NCBI GenBank assembly: GCA_013178295.1
Contig: JABLWW010000004.1
Coordinates: forward strand, 248,001 to 312,000
From: Anaerolineae bacterium
GTDB lineage: Bacteria; Chloroflexota; Anaerolineae; Anaerolineales; Anaerolineaceae
Direction of reading: 5' to 3'
Length of the DNA: 64,000 bases
Under the pieces are notes generated by a model that did not search any database, had not been told where the DNA came from, and saw nothing but the letters and a program-made list of their open reading frames with translations. Within the stretch, counting starts at the first letter, position 1. Each line of letters opens with the position of its first letter. The position numbers and the translations under genes are program-made. This document shows, in pieces, positions 45,198 through 54,039 of this stretch.

Positions 45198-46127
45198 TCA
45201 CTCCTCCACACCGCGGTAGAACACCCACTTACCGGAAGTGGTAAAGATGATCAACGTGCAAACCAAGACAATCAGAAATAAAATCCACGCCAGCGCTGAG
45301 GCATAACCCATTGCCAGATGCTCGAACGCCTTGCGGTACAGGTAAAGCACATAAAAGAGGGTCGCATCCAAGGGCCCACCGTTGGTAGCAATATAGACAT
45401 TGGTGAACGATTGAAAGGTCAAGATGATACTGAAGATCAAGTTAAATAAGATTGAGGGCGTGAGTAACGGCAGGGTGATATTCCAGAAGCGGCTCCACGC
45501 ATTGGCGCCGTCAATAGAAGCCGATTCGTACAGCTCGCGCGGAATATCCTGCAAGCCCGCCAGATAAATGACCATAGTGCGCCCCACGCCCCAGAGCGAC
45601 ATGATGATCAACGCCGGTAATGCCCATTTCGGGTCCAAAAGCCAGCGCGGCCCCTGAACGCCAAAATAGGCCAGAAGGCCGTTGATCAGCCCCGCCTGCG
45701 GGTTAAACACCCACATCCACATCACCACATACGCCACGCCCGCCAACACCGAAGGCATATAAAAGATGGTGCGGAAGATGCCCACGCCACGCACCCGCTG
45801 GTTGACCAGCAGAGCTATCAGCAGTCCAAAGACCAAATCCAACGGCACATAGGTAAAGGTATAGATTGTGGTGACCTTGATCGCCTGTAGGAAGTATTTA
45901 TCACGGGTGAAGATGCGTTCATAATTGTCCAGACCAATGAACTGCGGTGGGGTGATCAAGTCCCATTTGGTCAGGCTGAAGTAAAACGAAGCCAGAACTG
46001 GGCCCAGATAAAACAGCAAAAAGCCGATAAACCATGGCAGAACGCAGAGATAGAAAGTCAGCGCCTCGCGTTTTTGCAGGCTCCAGCGCAGGCGCGCGGG
46101 GAAAAAACGTTGCGTGATTACAGTCAT
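45198..46127 (-). CDS. Sugar ABC transporter permease, MalF type
   Basis: 309 residues, six membrane spans with the EAA loop ASIDGANAWSRFWNITLP. Forms the sugar channel with the MalG-type partner. No ATPase gene is in the cluster, so a shared MsmK/UgpC-type ATPase encoded elsewhere must energise it. Confidence 0.93.
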   Translation of the reverse strand: MTVITQRFFPARLRWSLQKREALTFYLCVLPWFIGFLLFYLGPVLASFYFSLTKWDLITPPQFIGLDNYERIFTRDKYFLQAIKVTTIYTFTYVPLDLVFGLLIALLVNQRVRGVGIFRTIFYMPSVLAGVAYVVMWMWVFNPQAGLINGLLAYFGVQGPRWLLDPKWALPALIIMSLWGVGRTMVIYLAGLQDIPRELYESASIDGANAWSRFWNITLPLLTPSILFNLIFSIILTFQSFTNVYIATNGGPLDATLFYVLYLYRKAFEHLAMGYASALAWILFLIVLVCTLIIFTTSGKWVFYRGVEE

Positions 46128-46143
46128 GCTTGCGTCTCGTCAC

Positions 46144-46173
46144 TGAAGGGGCAGTCAGATGACCGCCCCTTCA
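46144..46173 (-). promoter_or_regulatory. Hairpin between sugar-binding and permease genes
   Basis: TGAAGGGGC (46144-46152) pairs with GCCCCTTCA (46165-46173), 12-nt loop, no T run on the minus strand. Same position as the hairpin in the peptide transporter cluster. Confidence 0.6.
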
Positions 46174-46190
46174 ACCAGTATGTAGATGAT

Positions 46191-47573
46191 TTATTGACCC
46201 AATTTCTCGTCCAGCGCAGTCTGTGCTTCAGCGGCAGCTTCTTTCATAACAGTTGTCACATCGGCAGTGGGGTCAATCAGCAATTTTTCCAGCGCTTTGC
46301 CAAAGGCCGGCGCACCTGTCTCACCCCAGTAATCAGAATAGACGTAGGCGCGATCCACCACATCCTCCAACGACTTGATCCACACGCCTTCGATGGGGTC
46401 CTGATCCATGCCAGCTTCTTTGACCACCGAAGCCACCGGCGGGATGCCGTGTTTGATCCACACTTTGGAGCCACCCTCGCCCACGTAGTACTTTAGAAAG
46501 CGCCAGGCAGCTTCGGGGTGTTTTGTACCGCTGAAGATGCCAAAGCCGCCCCAGAACATGATATTAGCTTTCTTATCGCCCACCGGCACGCTGACCACAC
46601 CCAAATCCACATTGGGGTTATTCAGCAAGCCGCTTTGAGGCCAGCGACCGAACAGGCGCATGGCGGCGGTACCGTTGGCAAATTCAGGGTTGCCGCCCGC
46701 CCACTGGTTGAAATCTGCTGGTGGCGGCGCCACTTTGTACTTGTTGTACAAGTCCACATAGAACTGCACGGCTTTGATGGTTTCCGGTGAATCCATGTAG
46801 CCGACAATCTTCTTGCCGTCTTCACTGATCAGTTTGGCACCGGTAGAGGCAGTGAAGTACTCATAGCCGTTCCAGTTTGCCATCAGCTGAACGCCCCAGA
46901 TTTCGGGCTTACCATCCTTGTTTTCATCAATGGTCAGTTGCTGGGCAGTATTCAGGAAGTCATCCCATGTCCAGCCATCCTGTGGGTACGGGATGTTGTA
47001 TTGATCAAAGATTTTCTTGTTGTAATACACCGCCATCGTGGAGAAGTCTTTGGGCAGGAAGTACTGCTTGCCCTGATACATGCCCGGCTTGAGCGTGTTG
47101 GGCAGGTAAATGTTCAAGTCCAGCGGGTCAGCACCAGTGATGAAGTCATTCAGCGGCAGAAAAGCGCCCTTCGAGACAAACATCGGCACGGCATCATCGC
47201 CGATTTGCATGATGTCCGGCGCATCGCCGGCAGCAATTTGGGTCAGCAGACGGGCATAGTAGTCCGAGCCGGCAACCGCCTCAAGCTGAACCAGAATGTC
47301 GGGATTTTCCTTCTCAAAATTGGCAATGATCTCCTGATGCGGATTGAGACCTTCGCCGCTGTCGCCGGTGCCGACGCGTATAACCATTTTGGCACCTTCA
47401 GCAGGCGGCACCGGGGTAGGCGTGACCACCTTTTCGACCACTTTCTCAACTACTTTCTCGACCTCAACGGTTTTTTCTATCACCTGAGGAGTCGCCGGCG
47501 CGCAGGAAGCCAGCAAACCAACAGCCAGAACAATCAGCAAACTAAGCGGATAGAAACGGCGCAGAGAATTCAT
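46191..47573 (-). CDS. Sugar ABC transporter substrate-binding lipoprotein (family 1)
   Basis: 460 residues. Lipobox LASC (Cys about 24), a short charged repeat (VEKVVEKVVEKVV), then an SBP_bac_1 domain of the maltose/UgpB class. With the two deacetylases downstream, chito-oligosaccharides or other GlcNAc sugars are plausible ligands. AAGGAGAAAG precedes the ATG; another AAGGAGGTG and a 5-codon mini-ORF lie about 90 nt upstream. Confidence 0.92.
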   Translation of the reverse strand: MNSLRRFYPLSLLIVLAVGLLASCAPATPQVIEKTVEVEKVVEKVVEKVVTPTPVPPAEGAKMVIRVGTGDSGEGLNPHQEIIANFEKENPDILVQLEAVAGSDYYARLLTQIAAGDAPDIMQIGDDAVPMFVSKGAFLPLNDFITGADPLDLNIYLPNTLKPGMYQGKQYFLPKDFSTMAVYYNKKIFDQYNIPYPQDGWTWDDFLNTAQQLTIDENKDGKPEIWGVQLMANWNGYEYFTASTGAKLISEDGKKIVGYMDSPETIKAVQFYVDLYNKYKVAPPPADFNQWAGGNPEFANGTAAMRLFGRWPQSGLLNNPNVDLGVVSVPVGDKKANIMFWGGFGIFSGTKHPEAAWRFLKYYVGEGGSKVWIKHGIPPVASVVKEAGMDQDPIEGVWIKSLEDVVDRAYVYSDYWGETGAPAFGKALEKLLIDPTADVTTVMKEAAAEAQTALDEKLGQ

Positions 47574-47719
47574 TTTTCTTTCTCCTTAAGTAAGTTGTAT
47601 AAGAGTTGAGATTGAAACAGGACAAACCAAGCAAACTATCAAATGATTTACCGTGAATGCAACCACCTCCTTCCATTTCGCTGCCATAGGTTATTATAAA
47701 CTTCAACCCAACCAGTTTT

Positions 47720-47758
47720 ACACCTCACAGGTCTGCCAAATCCTGTGAGGTGTTTTTT
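47720..47758 (+). terminator. Hairpin with T run, oriented on plus strand
   Basis: ACACCTCACAGG (47720-47731) pairs with CCTGTGAGGTGT (47742-47753), then six T on the plus strand. Both neighbouring genes read on the minus strand, where no T run follows; it may still stop the ATPase transcript or block antisense reading. Confidence 0.6.
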
Positions 47759-47786
47759 GTGCATCTTTTTCATCCAGCGTAAACGG

Positions 47787-49712
47787 TCATTTTGAACGGG
47801 CATCAATCAGACGGGCAGAATTTGCCAGCACGGGCAAAGCCGATAGTTCATGTACCACCGCTCCAACCACCGGGCCGATGATTCCCAGACCGCCCAGAAT
47901 GACCGAAAGCACGTTGACGCCCATTGAGAAAATGACGTTCTGGCGGATGACATCCAGCGTACGGCGGGAAAGCCCGATCACCTGCGGCAGGCGTTCGATT
48001 TCATCCGCCATCAACCCGATATCCGCCGTCTCCATGGCGACATCCGTCCCAGCCACGCCCATTGATACACCAATATCCGCAGCTGCTAGCGCCGGGGCAT
48101 CATTGACACCGTCGCCAGCATAGACCACTTTCTTGCCCTGCGCCTGCAATTCACGGATGATGTTCAGCTTGTCCTGCGGCAGGACTTCGGCGTAGTAGCG
48201 GTCAATGCCCATCTCGCGAGCAATGCGGGCAGCAGTGCGCGGGTTGTCGCCGGTGATCATGATCACCTCTTTCACACCCAGCTTTTTGAGCGCAGCAATG
48301 GCTTCCTTTGCCTGCGGGCGCGGCGTATCTTCAAGGGCGATCAATCCGCTCACCTGTCCATCTACCGCCACTGGTATCACCGTCTGCCCTTCGGCTTCCA
48401 GCGCTTGAACGCGTTGTTCCAGTTCCGGGTGCCATGTCAGCCCGCGCTCACTGAGCAAGGCGCGGTTGCCAATCAACACCTCACGCTGATTGACCCGCGC
48501 CGTCACGCCAAAACCGGGCAGGACTTCGAACGCCTGCGGCTCATCCAACGCAAGCTGCCGCTCCTCACAGGCGCTGACCATCGCCCGCCCGATGGGATGC
48601 TCGCTGAAACGTTCCGCACTGGCGGCGAGCTGCAATAGATAATCCGATTTCATCCCGTTCAGGGCAAACACCTCTTTAACGCGCGGCTTACCCAACGTAA
48701 GCGTGCCAGTTTTATCGAACGCCATCACATCCACCCGTCCGACCTGTTCCATCACGCCGCCGTTCTTGACCAGCATCCCGTTTTTGGCAGCATTGCCGAT
48801 GGCGGCGACCACCGCCGTCGGCGTTGCCAGCACCAGCGCACACGGGCACACCGCCACCAGCACGGTAATTGAACGCAGGATGTCACCAGTGAGCAGGTAA
48901 ACCACCACGGCAATGGTAATCGTCACTGGCACCAAAATACGCGCATAGCGGTTAGCCACGCGCTGAACGGGCGCTTGGCTGGCTTGCGCTTCTTTGACCA
49001 GCCGCACGATATGTCCCAGCGTGGTCTGTTCACCGACCCGCTCGGTGCGGATTTCAAAAGCGCCTAGTTCGTTCAGCGTTCCGGCGAAGACCTCGTCGCC
49101 TTCTTTCTTCTCTATCGGCATAGATTCGCCGGTGATGGCAGCCTGATTGACACTGCCGCTACCGCTGAGGACGACCCCATCCACGCCGATACGCTCACCG
49201 CTGCGCACCAGCACAATGTCGCTGACCTGCACCTCTTGCAGCGGTATGCTGATCTCGCGCCCATCACGCCGCACAGTCACGGTGGCGGGCATCAGCCGCG
49301 AAAGGTCACGTAGGGCGCGGTCGGCGCGCGCCACCGTTAGGTTCTCCAACCACTCGCCCAACGACATCATTAGCACGACAATCGCTGCCGCGCTGTATTC
49401 GCCGACGATCAGCGCAGCGATCATCGCAATCGAAGCCATTACGCCGGAGGTAAACTCATGTTTGACGATGATCTGACGGGCGGTAAACACAAAGAGCGGC
49501 GTCCCACCAATCAACGCTGAGAGCAGATACACCCAGCGGGCGATTTGCCCTCTTCCCAATAGGGAAAGCACAAAGGCAATCAGCAGGGTGAGTGCATTGA
49601 GAAACACCAGTATTGTGTCCCGCGAGAGCAGAAAGTCACGGTAACGGGTAAAGAAATTCTGCCGCGGCGGGTGACAATCGCAGGAAATCATAGAAATAGC
49701 CTGACCTTCCAT
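47787..49712 (-). CDS. P1B-type heavy-metal-transporting ATPase
   Basis: 641 residues from the ATG at 49712 with AAGGAGG upstream. The phosphatase TGES loop, the transmembrane metal motif CPC (CPCALVLATPTAV), DKTGTLT, the HP locus (SEHPIGRAM) and GDGVNDAP are intact. There is no HMA domain; a CDCH motif near the N-terminus may bind metal. The last span carries HELSALPVLANSARL. CPC fits Cu, Zn or Cd export; the CsoR-like operator in its promoter favours copper. Confidence 0.93.
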   Translation of the reverse strand: MEGQAISMISCDCHPPRQNFFTRYRDFLLSRDTILVFLNALTLLIAFVLSLLGRGQIARWVYLLSALIGGTPLFVFTARQIIVKHEFTSGVMASIAMIAALIVGEYSAAAIVVLMMSLGEWLENLTVARADRALRDLSRLMPATVTVRRDGREISIPLQEVQVSDIVLVRSGERIGVDGVVLSGSGSVNQAAITGESMPIEKKEGDEVFAGTLNELGAFEIRTERVGEQTTLGHIVRLVKEAQASQAPVQRVANRYARILVPVTITIAVVVYLLTGDILRSITVLVAVCPCALVLATPTAVVAAIGNAAKNGMLVKNGGVMEQVGRVDVMAFDKTGTLTLGKPRVKEVFALNGMKSDYLLQLAASAERFSEHPIGRAMVSACEERQLALDEPQAFEVLPGFGVTARVNQREVLIGNRALLSERGLTWHPELEQRVQALEAEGQTVIPVAVDGQVSGLIALEDTPRPQAKEAIAALKKLGVKEVIMITGDNPRTAARIAREMGIDRYYAEVLPQDKLNIIRELQAQGKKVVYAGDGVNDAPALAAADIGVSMGVAGTDVAMETADIGLMADEIERLPQVIGLSRRTLDVIRQNVIFSMGVNVLSVILGGLGIIGPVVGAVVHELSALPVLANSARLIDARSK

Positions 49713-49741
49713 CGCAAAAACCTCCTTGATCAACTTATCCC

Positions 49742-49796
49742 ATATCCCCCCATAGGGGATATAGAGCAGTATAGCAGGAAACGGCTAAAATTGCAA
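49742..49796 (-). promoter_or_regulatory. P1B ATPase promoter with CsoR-like operator
   Basis: TTGCAA (49796-49791), 17-nt spacer, TATACT (49773-49768) on the minus strand. Just downstream, over the expected transcript start, is the perfect palindrome ATATCCCC-N5-GGGGATAT (49742-49762), the G-tract form used by CsoR-family repressors. Confidence 0.75.
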
Positions 49797-49916
49797 GGGT
49801 GCGCGTTAGTTCACATAAAATGTTACGTGTTTTTTGCAAAAGTCGCTCCAACAGGCGCCACGCAGTAAATGTGCTCTGCTGGCATGATGGAAATCTGTGG
49901 TACACTCTCTGACATC

Positions 49917-52346
49917 ATGGATGAAAAGACGCTGGTTACGCTGGAATACGACAAAATTTTGCGGCGGCTGGCAGGTTATGCCGCCTTCAGCGCTTCTGCC
50001 GACCTGGCACTCCAGCTACGCCCTTCTTCCAGCCTGGAAGAGGTAGCGCGCCGACAGGCGTTCACTACACAGGCTCGCCGCCTGATCAGCCTGTTTGCCG
50101 ATTTCAGCGTCAGCGGTGCGCACGATATTCGCCCCTATCTCGACCTGGCATCCCGCAGCGGTGTGCTGACCCCCGCAGAGCTGTTGGAAATCAAGAATAC
50201 ACTGCTTGTTGCCTCACAGGTTATGCACAAGTTGAAAGTAGAAGTGAAAAGCGGCGTTGGGCGCAGCGCTGCGCCGCCAGCGCCCGCCCTGGCAGAGTTG
50301 TTCAAAGACCTGCAAACGCCTACCAGCCTGCTGGATGCCATTACGCAGAGCATCTCGGAACGCGGTGAAGTCCTCGACAATGCCTCGGTGCGTCTGGGTA
50401 TCATCCGCCGCGAGATCAAGGTCAGCCACGACCGCCTGATGGGGCGTCTGGAAAAGATCGTCAACGACCCAAAAACTGCCCCCATGCTGCAGGAGAGCAT
50501 CATCACCCAGCGCAATGGGCGCTATGTGATTCCGCTGCGCGCCGATTTCAAAGGGCAGATTCGCTCTATTATCCATGACCAGTCCTCCTCCGGCGCCACA
50601 TTATTTGTGGAGCCTCTGGTAGTGGTTGAACTCAACAACCAGCTACAGGAAGCCATGCTGGCAGAGCGGGACGAAGAGCGGCGCATCCTGACAGAGCTTT
50701 CCCATCAGGTTGGCGAAAATGCGGTTGCAATTCATTGCATGGTGAATGCGCTGGCGCAGCTCGACCTGGCGTTAATGTGTGCCCGCTATGCCGAAGATCT
50801 GCGTGCCTCAGAGCCAGTGATCGTGCCGTTTCAGAGAAACGCCCACAATCATCCCGGCAGTGTGATACGCCTGTTTCAGGCGCGCCATCCGCTGCTCGAC
50901 CCTGACAGGGTTGTGGCAATTGACCTTGACCTGGATGAAAATACCTTTGCACTGGTTCTCACCGGGCCAAACACCGGCGGCAAAACCGTTACGCTAAAAA
51001 CCGCCGGGCTGCTGGTACTGATGGCACAGAGCGGGCTGCACATCCCGGTGCAATCCGGTTCGGTGCTGAGTATTTTTGAAGACGTTTTTGCGGATATTGG
51101 CGATGAACAGTCCATTGAGCAGTCGCTGTCCACATTTTCAGCGCACATCACCAACATCATCCGTATCCTTCAGCAGGCTGACAGTCGATCACTGATTCTG
51201 CTGGACGAACTGGGCGCCGGTACCGATCCACAGGAAGGCGCCGCCCTGGCGCGCGGCATTCTGGCGTATCTGGTGGAAAAACGCATCACCTGCTTGATTG
51301 CCACCCACTACCCCGAGCTGAAAACCTATGCTCACGCCACACCAGGTGTTACCAATGCCTGTCTGGAATTTGACCCCCAAACCCTCTGCCCAACCTACCG
51401 TCTGGTCATTGGGCTTCCCGGGCTATCGAACGCGCTGACCATCGCTGAGCGGCTGGGACTGCCCTCCGAAATTATCACGACTGCCCGCAGCGCACTGGGC
51501 AGCGATGCACTGCGGGCTGAAGACCTCCTGGCAGAGATTCATACCCAGCGCGACCTGGCGCGCAAGGCGCGCACCGAAGCCGAAAGTCTGCGTCAGGAGG
51601 CGGAGAAAAAACATGCCGAGCTTGAGCGGCGGCTGGAGCAGATCGAAGACGAACGCTACGAAGCACTCGAAAAAGCGCGTCAGCAGGCGGAGGATGCAAT
51701 CGAGAGCCTGCAGGAAGAAATCAAAATGCTGCGCCGCGAACTAACACGCGCCCGCCAGCCGCTGGAAGCGCTCCAGCCGCTGGCTGAACGGGCAGAGGCC
51801 CTCAAGGATAGACTTCTTAAACCCCCAGCACCAGCCCAGAAGCGCACCAGAACCCCCGCCAGACCGCTGAGGGTGGGGCAGCGCGTGCGTCTGCGCTCAC
51901 TCAAAACACAGGGCATCATCACTGCCATTGAGGCGGATGAGGTTGAAGTACTGATTGGCAGCCTGCGGATGCGCACCAGCGTGGCGGACATTCAGCGCTC
52001 CGCCAGCGAAGAGGAAGAAATAACACCACCCACATCTCCATCATCACGCTCCCCTTTATCTGCGCAGCCCTTCACCCACTACACCCCTTCCCCCGGAGCA
52101 GAGCTTGACCTGCGCGGCAAGACGACTGAAGAAGCGCTGGAAGCACTGGAGAAGTATATCGAAGCAGCTTATGTGGCTGGTCTGCCGTTTGCACGCATCA
52201 TTCATGGCAAGGGCACCGGTCGTTTGCGCCAGGCAGTGCGCGATGCGCTGCGCCGCTGTGCCTACGTCTCGGCATGGGAAACCGGGCTGGACGGCGAGGG
52301 AGGGGAGGGCGTAACCATCGCCCGCTTTGCCCAAATGGAGAAATAA
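49917..52346 (+). CDS. mutS2: MutS2 ATPase/endonuclease
   Basis: 809 residues from the ATG at 49917 (MDEKTLVTLEYDKIL, the usual MutS2 start). MutS core with Walker A GPNTGGKTVTLK and Walker B LILLDELGAGTDP, a coiled-coil, and a C-terminal Smr nuclease domain (LDLRGKTTEEA, IIHGKGTGRLR). MutS2 limits recombination and can rescue collided ribosomes. A TACACT box ends 10 nt before the ATG and no Shine-Dalgarno is seen, so the mRNA may be leaderless. Confidence 0.95.
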   Translation: MDEKTLVTLEYDKILRRLAGYAAFSASADLALQLRPSSSLEEVARRQAFTTQARRLISLFADFSVSGAHDIRPYLDLASRSGVLTPAELLEIKNTLLVASQVMHKLKVEVKSGVGRSAAPPAPALAELFKDLQTPTSLLDAITQSISERGEVLDNASVRLGIIRREIKVSHDRLMGRLEKIVNDPKTAPMLQESIITQRNGRYVIPLRADFKGQIRSIIHDQSSSGATLFVEPLVVVELNNQLQEAMLAERDEERRILTELSHQVGENAVAIHCMVNALAQLDLALMCARYAEDLRASEPVIVPFQRNAHNHPGSVIRLFQARHPLLDPDRVVAIDLDLDENTFALVLTGPNTGGKTVTLKTAGLLVLMAQSGLHIPVQSGSVLSIFEDVFADIGDEQSIEQSLSTFSAHITNIIRILQQADSRSLILLDELGAGTDPQEGAALARGILAYLVEKRITCLIATHYPELKTYAHATPGVTNACLEFDPQTLCPTYRLVIGLPGLSNALTIAERLGLPSEIITTARSALGSDALRAEDLLAEIHTQRDLARKARTEAESLRQEAEKKHAELERRLEQIEDERYEALEKARQQAEDAIESLQEEIKMLRRELTRARQPLEALQPLAERAEALKDRLLKPPAPAQKRTRTPARPLRVGQRVRLRSLKTQGIITAIEADEVEVLIGSLRMRTSVADIQRSASEEEEITPPTSPSSRSPLSAQPFTHYTPSPGAELDLRGKTTEEALEALEKYIEAAYVAGLPFARIIHGKGTGRLRQAVRDALRRCAYVSAWETGLDGEGGEGVTIARFAQMEK

Positions 52347-52383
52347 AAAGCCGTCTGTGTTCTCCCCGCACCGACGGCCTTTT
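52345..52383 (+). terminator. Intrinsic terminator after mutS2
   Basis: GCCGTC (52350-52355) pairs with GACGGC (52373-52378), extended by A/T pairs, then TTTT. Confidence 0.75.
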
Positions 52384-52521
52384 CGCACGGATCCCCTGAA
52401 ATCCGTACAGGGATATCCAGCCAGTTTGTTTCTCGCGGTTAATAACTTACCCTCTAATGTCCCATTTTATCACGGGCAAGCACATCTCCCTAATGTCAAA
52501 AGACACTTTTTTTATTGTGAT

Positions 52522-52549
52522 TTGTCAATCTTTGTATAATTATTATACT
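52522..52549 (+). promoter_or_regulatory. Promoter of lipoprotein gene, near-leaderless
   Basis: TTGTCA (52522-52527), 16-nt spacer, TATACT (52544-52549). The start codon is at 52558, 8 nt after the -10 box. Confidence 0.65.
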
Positions 52550-52557
52550 CGTCCCGC

Positions 52558-53478
52558 ATGAAATACAAAGTTCTACGTCATTTAATTTATCTTGCCATGC
52601 TGCTCACAGCCTGCGGCAGCATGAACGCGCAACCTGCGTCGGATTTCACCCCTGTCACACCAACTGTTTCCCCCTCTCCCAGCCTGACGGTGGTCTGGTT
52701 TCCCCCCACGCGGACGCCTACCCCCCCAAACATCATCTTACCGCCACCCACCCCGGAGCAGAGACCAGGTATCGGCGAAATTCTGCAAAAGGACACTTTC
52801 GAAACACAGCAGGGGTGGCAAACCATCCACAATGAGGTGGGCAGTGTGGCGTATGGAAAAAATGAAATCACCATTGCTATATCGCAAACCAAAGGCAGCC
52901 TGAACAGCCTGTATGAGATACCGCTTCCCGAAAACTTTTATCTCGAGATAGACGCCAACCCCAGCCTGTGCCGCGGGGATGATACGTATGGTGTTCTCCT
53001 GCGCGCATCCAGCGACCGCGACTACTATCAGTTTGCCATCTCGTGTAATGGTCTGCTGCGGCTCGACCGCATCAAAAACGGCAGGCTCAACGCCGTGATC
53101 AAGGACTGGACGGCTAGCGGGCAGGTAGCTCCCGGCTCGCCGCTGATGCTGCGACTGGGAATATGGGTTGCAGGAAATGAAGCGCGCTTTTTTATCAATG
53201 ATGTGTATCAATTTACCGTTCACGGCCTATCCACCAGCGGAAGCCAGATAGGCATCTTTGCTCGCTCAGGGGGAACAACTGCCTTGACAGTCAACTTTTC
53301 CAATCTCGTCATCCGTACACTGCAAAACACTGCGTTTTCAAAAACCTTACAGCCCACGCTACGCAACTCATCCACGCCCGTCAGCAGCAACACACCCCTT
53401 GCTTCCTTTACTCCCGCCACGTTGCTGCCCCGCCCCTCATGCGCCTGTTCAAAGAGAACACTAACGCCGAATAACTGA
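52558..53478 (+). CDS. Lipoprotein with jelly-roll-like domain, unknown function
   Basis: 306 residues. Lipobox LTAC (Cys ~19), Thr/Pro-rich linker to ~75, then a beta-rich domain (~85-270) with the FYLEIDANP, YGVLLRASSDRDYYQF and IGIFARSGG strands typical of LamG/concanavalin-like or DUF1080-like folds that bind sugars. The Pro/Ser/Thr-rich tail has no anchor. Function unknown. Confidence 0.8.
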   Translation: MKYKVLRHLIYLAMLLTACGSMNAQPASDFTPVTPTVSPSPSLTVVWFPPTRTPTPPNIILPPPTPEQRPGIGEILQKDTFETQQGWQTIHNEVGSVAYGKNEITIAISQTKGSLNSLYEIPLPENFYLEIDANPSLCRGDDTYGVLLRASSDRDYYQFAISCNGLLRLDRIKNGRLNAVIKDWTASGQVAPGSPLMLRLGIWVAGNEARFFINDVYQFTVHGLSTSGSQIGIFARSGGTTALTVNFSNLVIRTLQNTAFSKTLQPTLRNSSTPVSSNTPLASFTPATLLPRPSCACSKRTLTPNN

Positions 53479-53601
53479 TGCACATCGCAAAATGCGCACA
53501 AAATCAGCTTGCCCTGAATATATTTCAATATATAATAAAAGCATACTACCGCGTGCAAATCACCTTTTTCGATCTGAATCATCAGACAGGAGATACACAA
53601 A

Positions 53602-54012
53602 ATGAGTTTTCATACCATAATCATTGTCGGCAACCTCGGGCGCGACCCGGAAATGCGTTACACGCCTACCGGGCAGCCAGTTACTACCCTAAGTGTGGCT
53701 TCCAGCCGCAGATATACTGCGCCGGATGGCACGGTAAAAGACGAAACGATCTGGTTTCGCGTCACCGTGTGGGGGAAACAGGCCGAGAACTGCAATACCT
53801 ATCTCAAGAAAGGGAATAAGGTATTGATCGAGGGCAGGCTGGTTCCTGGAGAAAACGGCGGTCCGCGTATTTGGACACGCCAGGATGGCACACCTGGAGC
53901 GTCCTTTGAGGTGAACGCCGCGACCATTCGTTTCCTGACCCCCAAGGGCGAGGGCGAGGCGGCTGTCGCCGAGGGAGATATTCCTACTGAGGAGGGTGAT
54001 ATCCCATTCTAA
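53602..54012 (+). CDS. ssb: Single-stranded DNA-binding protein
   Basis: 136 residues: OB fold with IIIVGNLGRDPEMRYTP at the N-terminus and WFRVTVWGKQAE; an acidic C-terminal tail ending in EEGDIPF, the classical SSB protein-interaction tip. Forms tetramers coating ssDNA. AGGAG precedes the ATG. A translin gene follows 27 nt downstream. Confidence 0.95.
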   Translation: MSFHTIIIVGNLGRDPEMRYTPTGQPVTTLSVASSRRYTAPDGTVKDETIWFRVTVWGKQAENCNTYLKKGNKVLIEGRLVPGENGGPRIWTRQDGTPGASFEVNAATIRFLTPKGEGEAAVAEGDIPTEEGDIPF

Positions 54013-54039
54013 GGATATTGGGCGACCGCAGCGGGTTTT

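Noticed and set aside
47580-47625. GTTTCAATC-like end of a CRISPR repeat in the sugar operon leader
   Set aside because: Occurs once; no repeat-spacer series.
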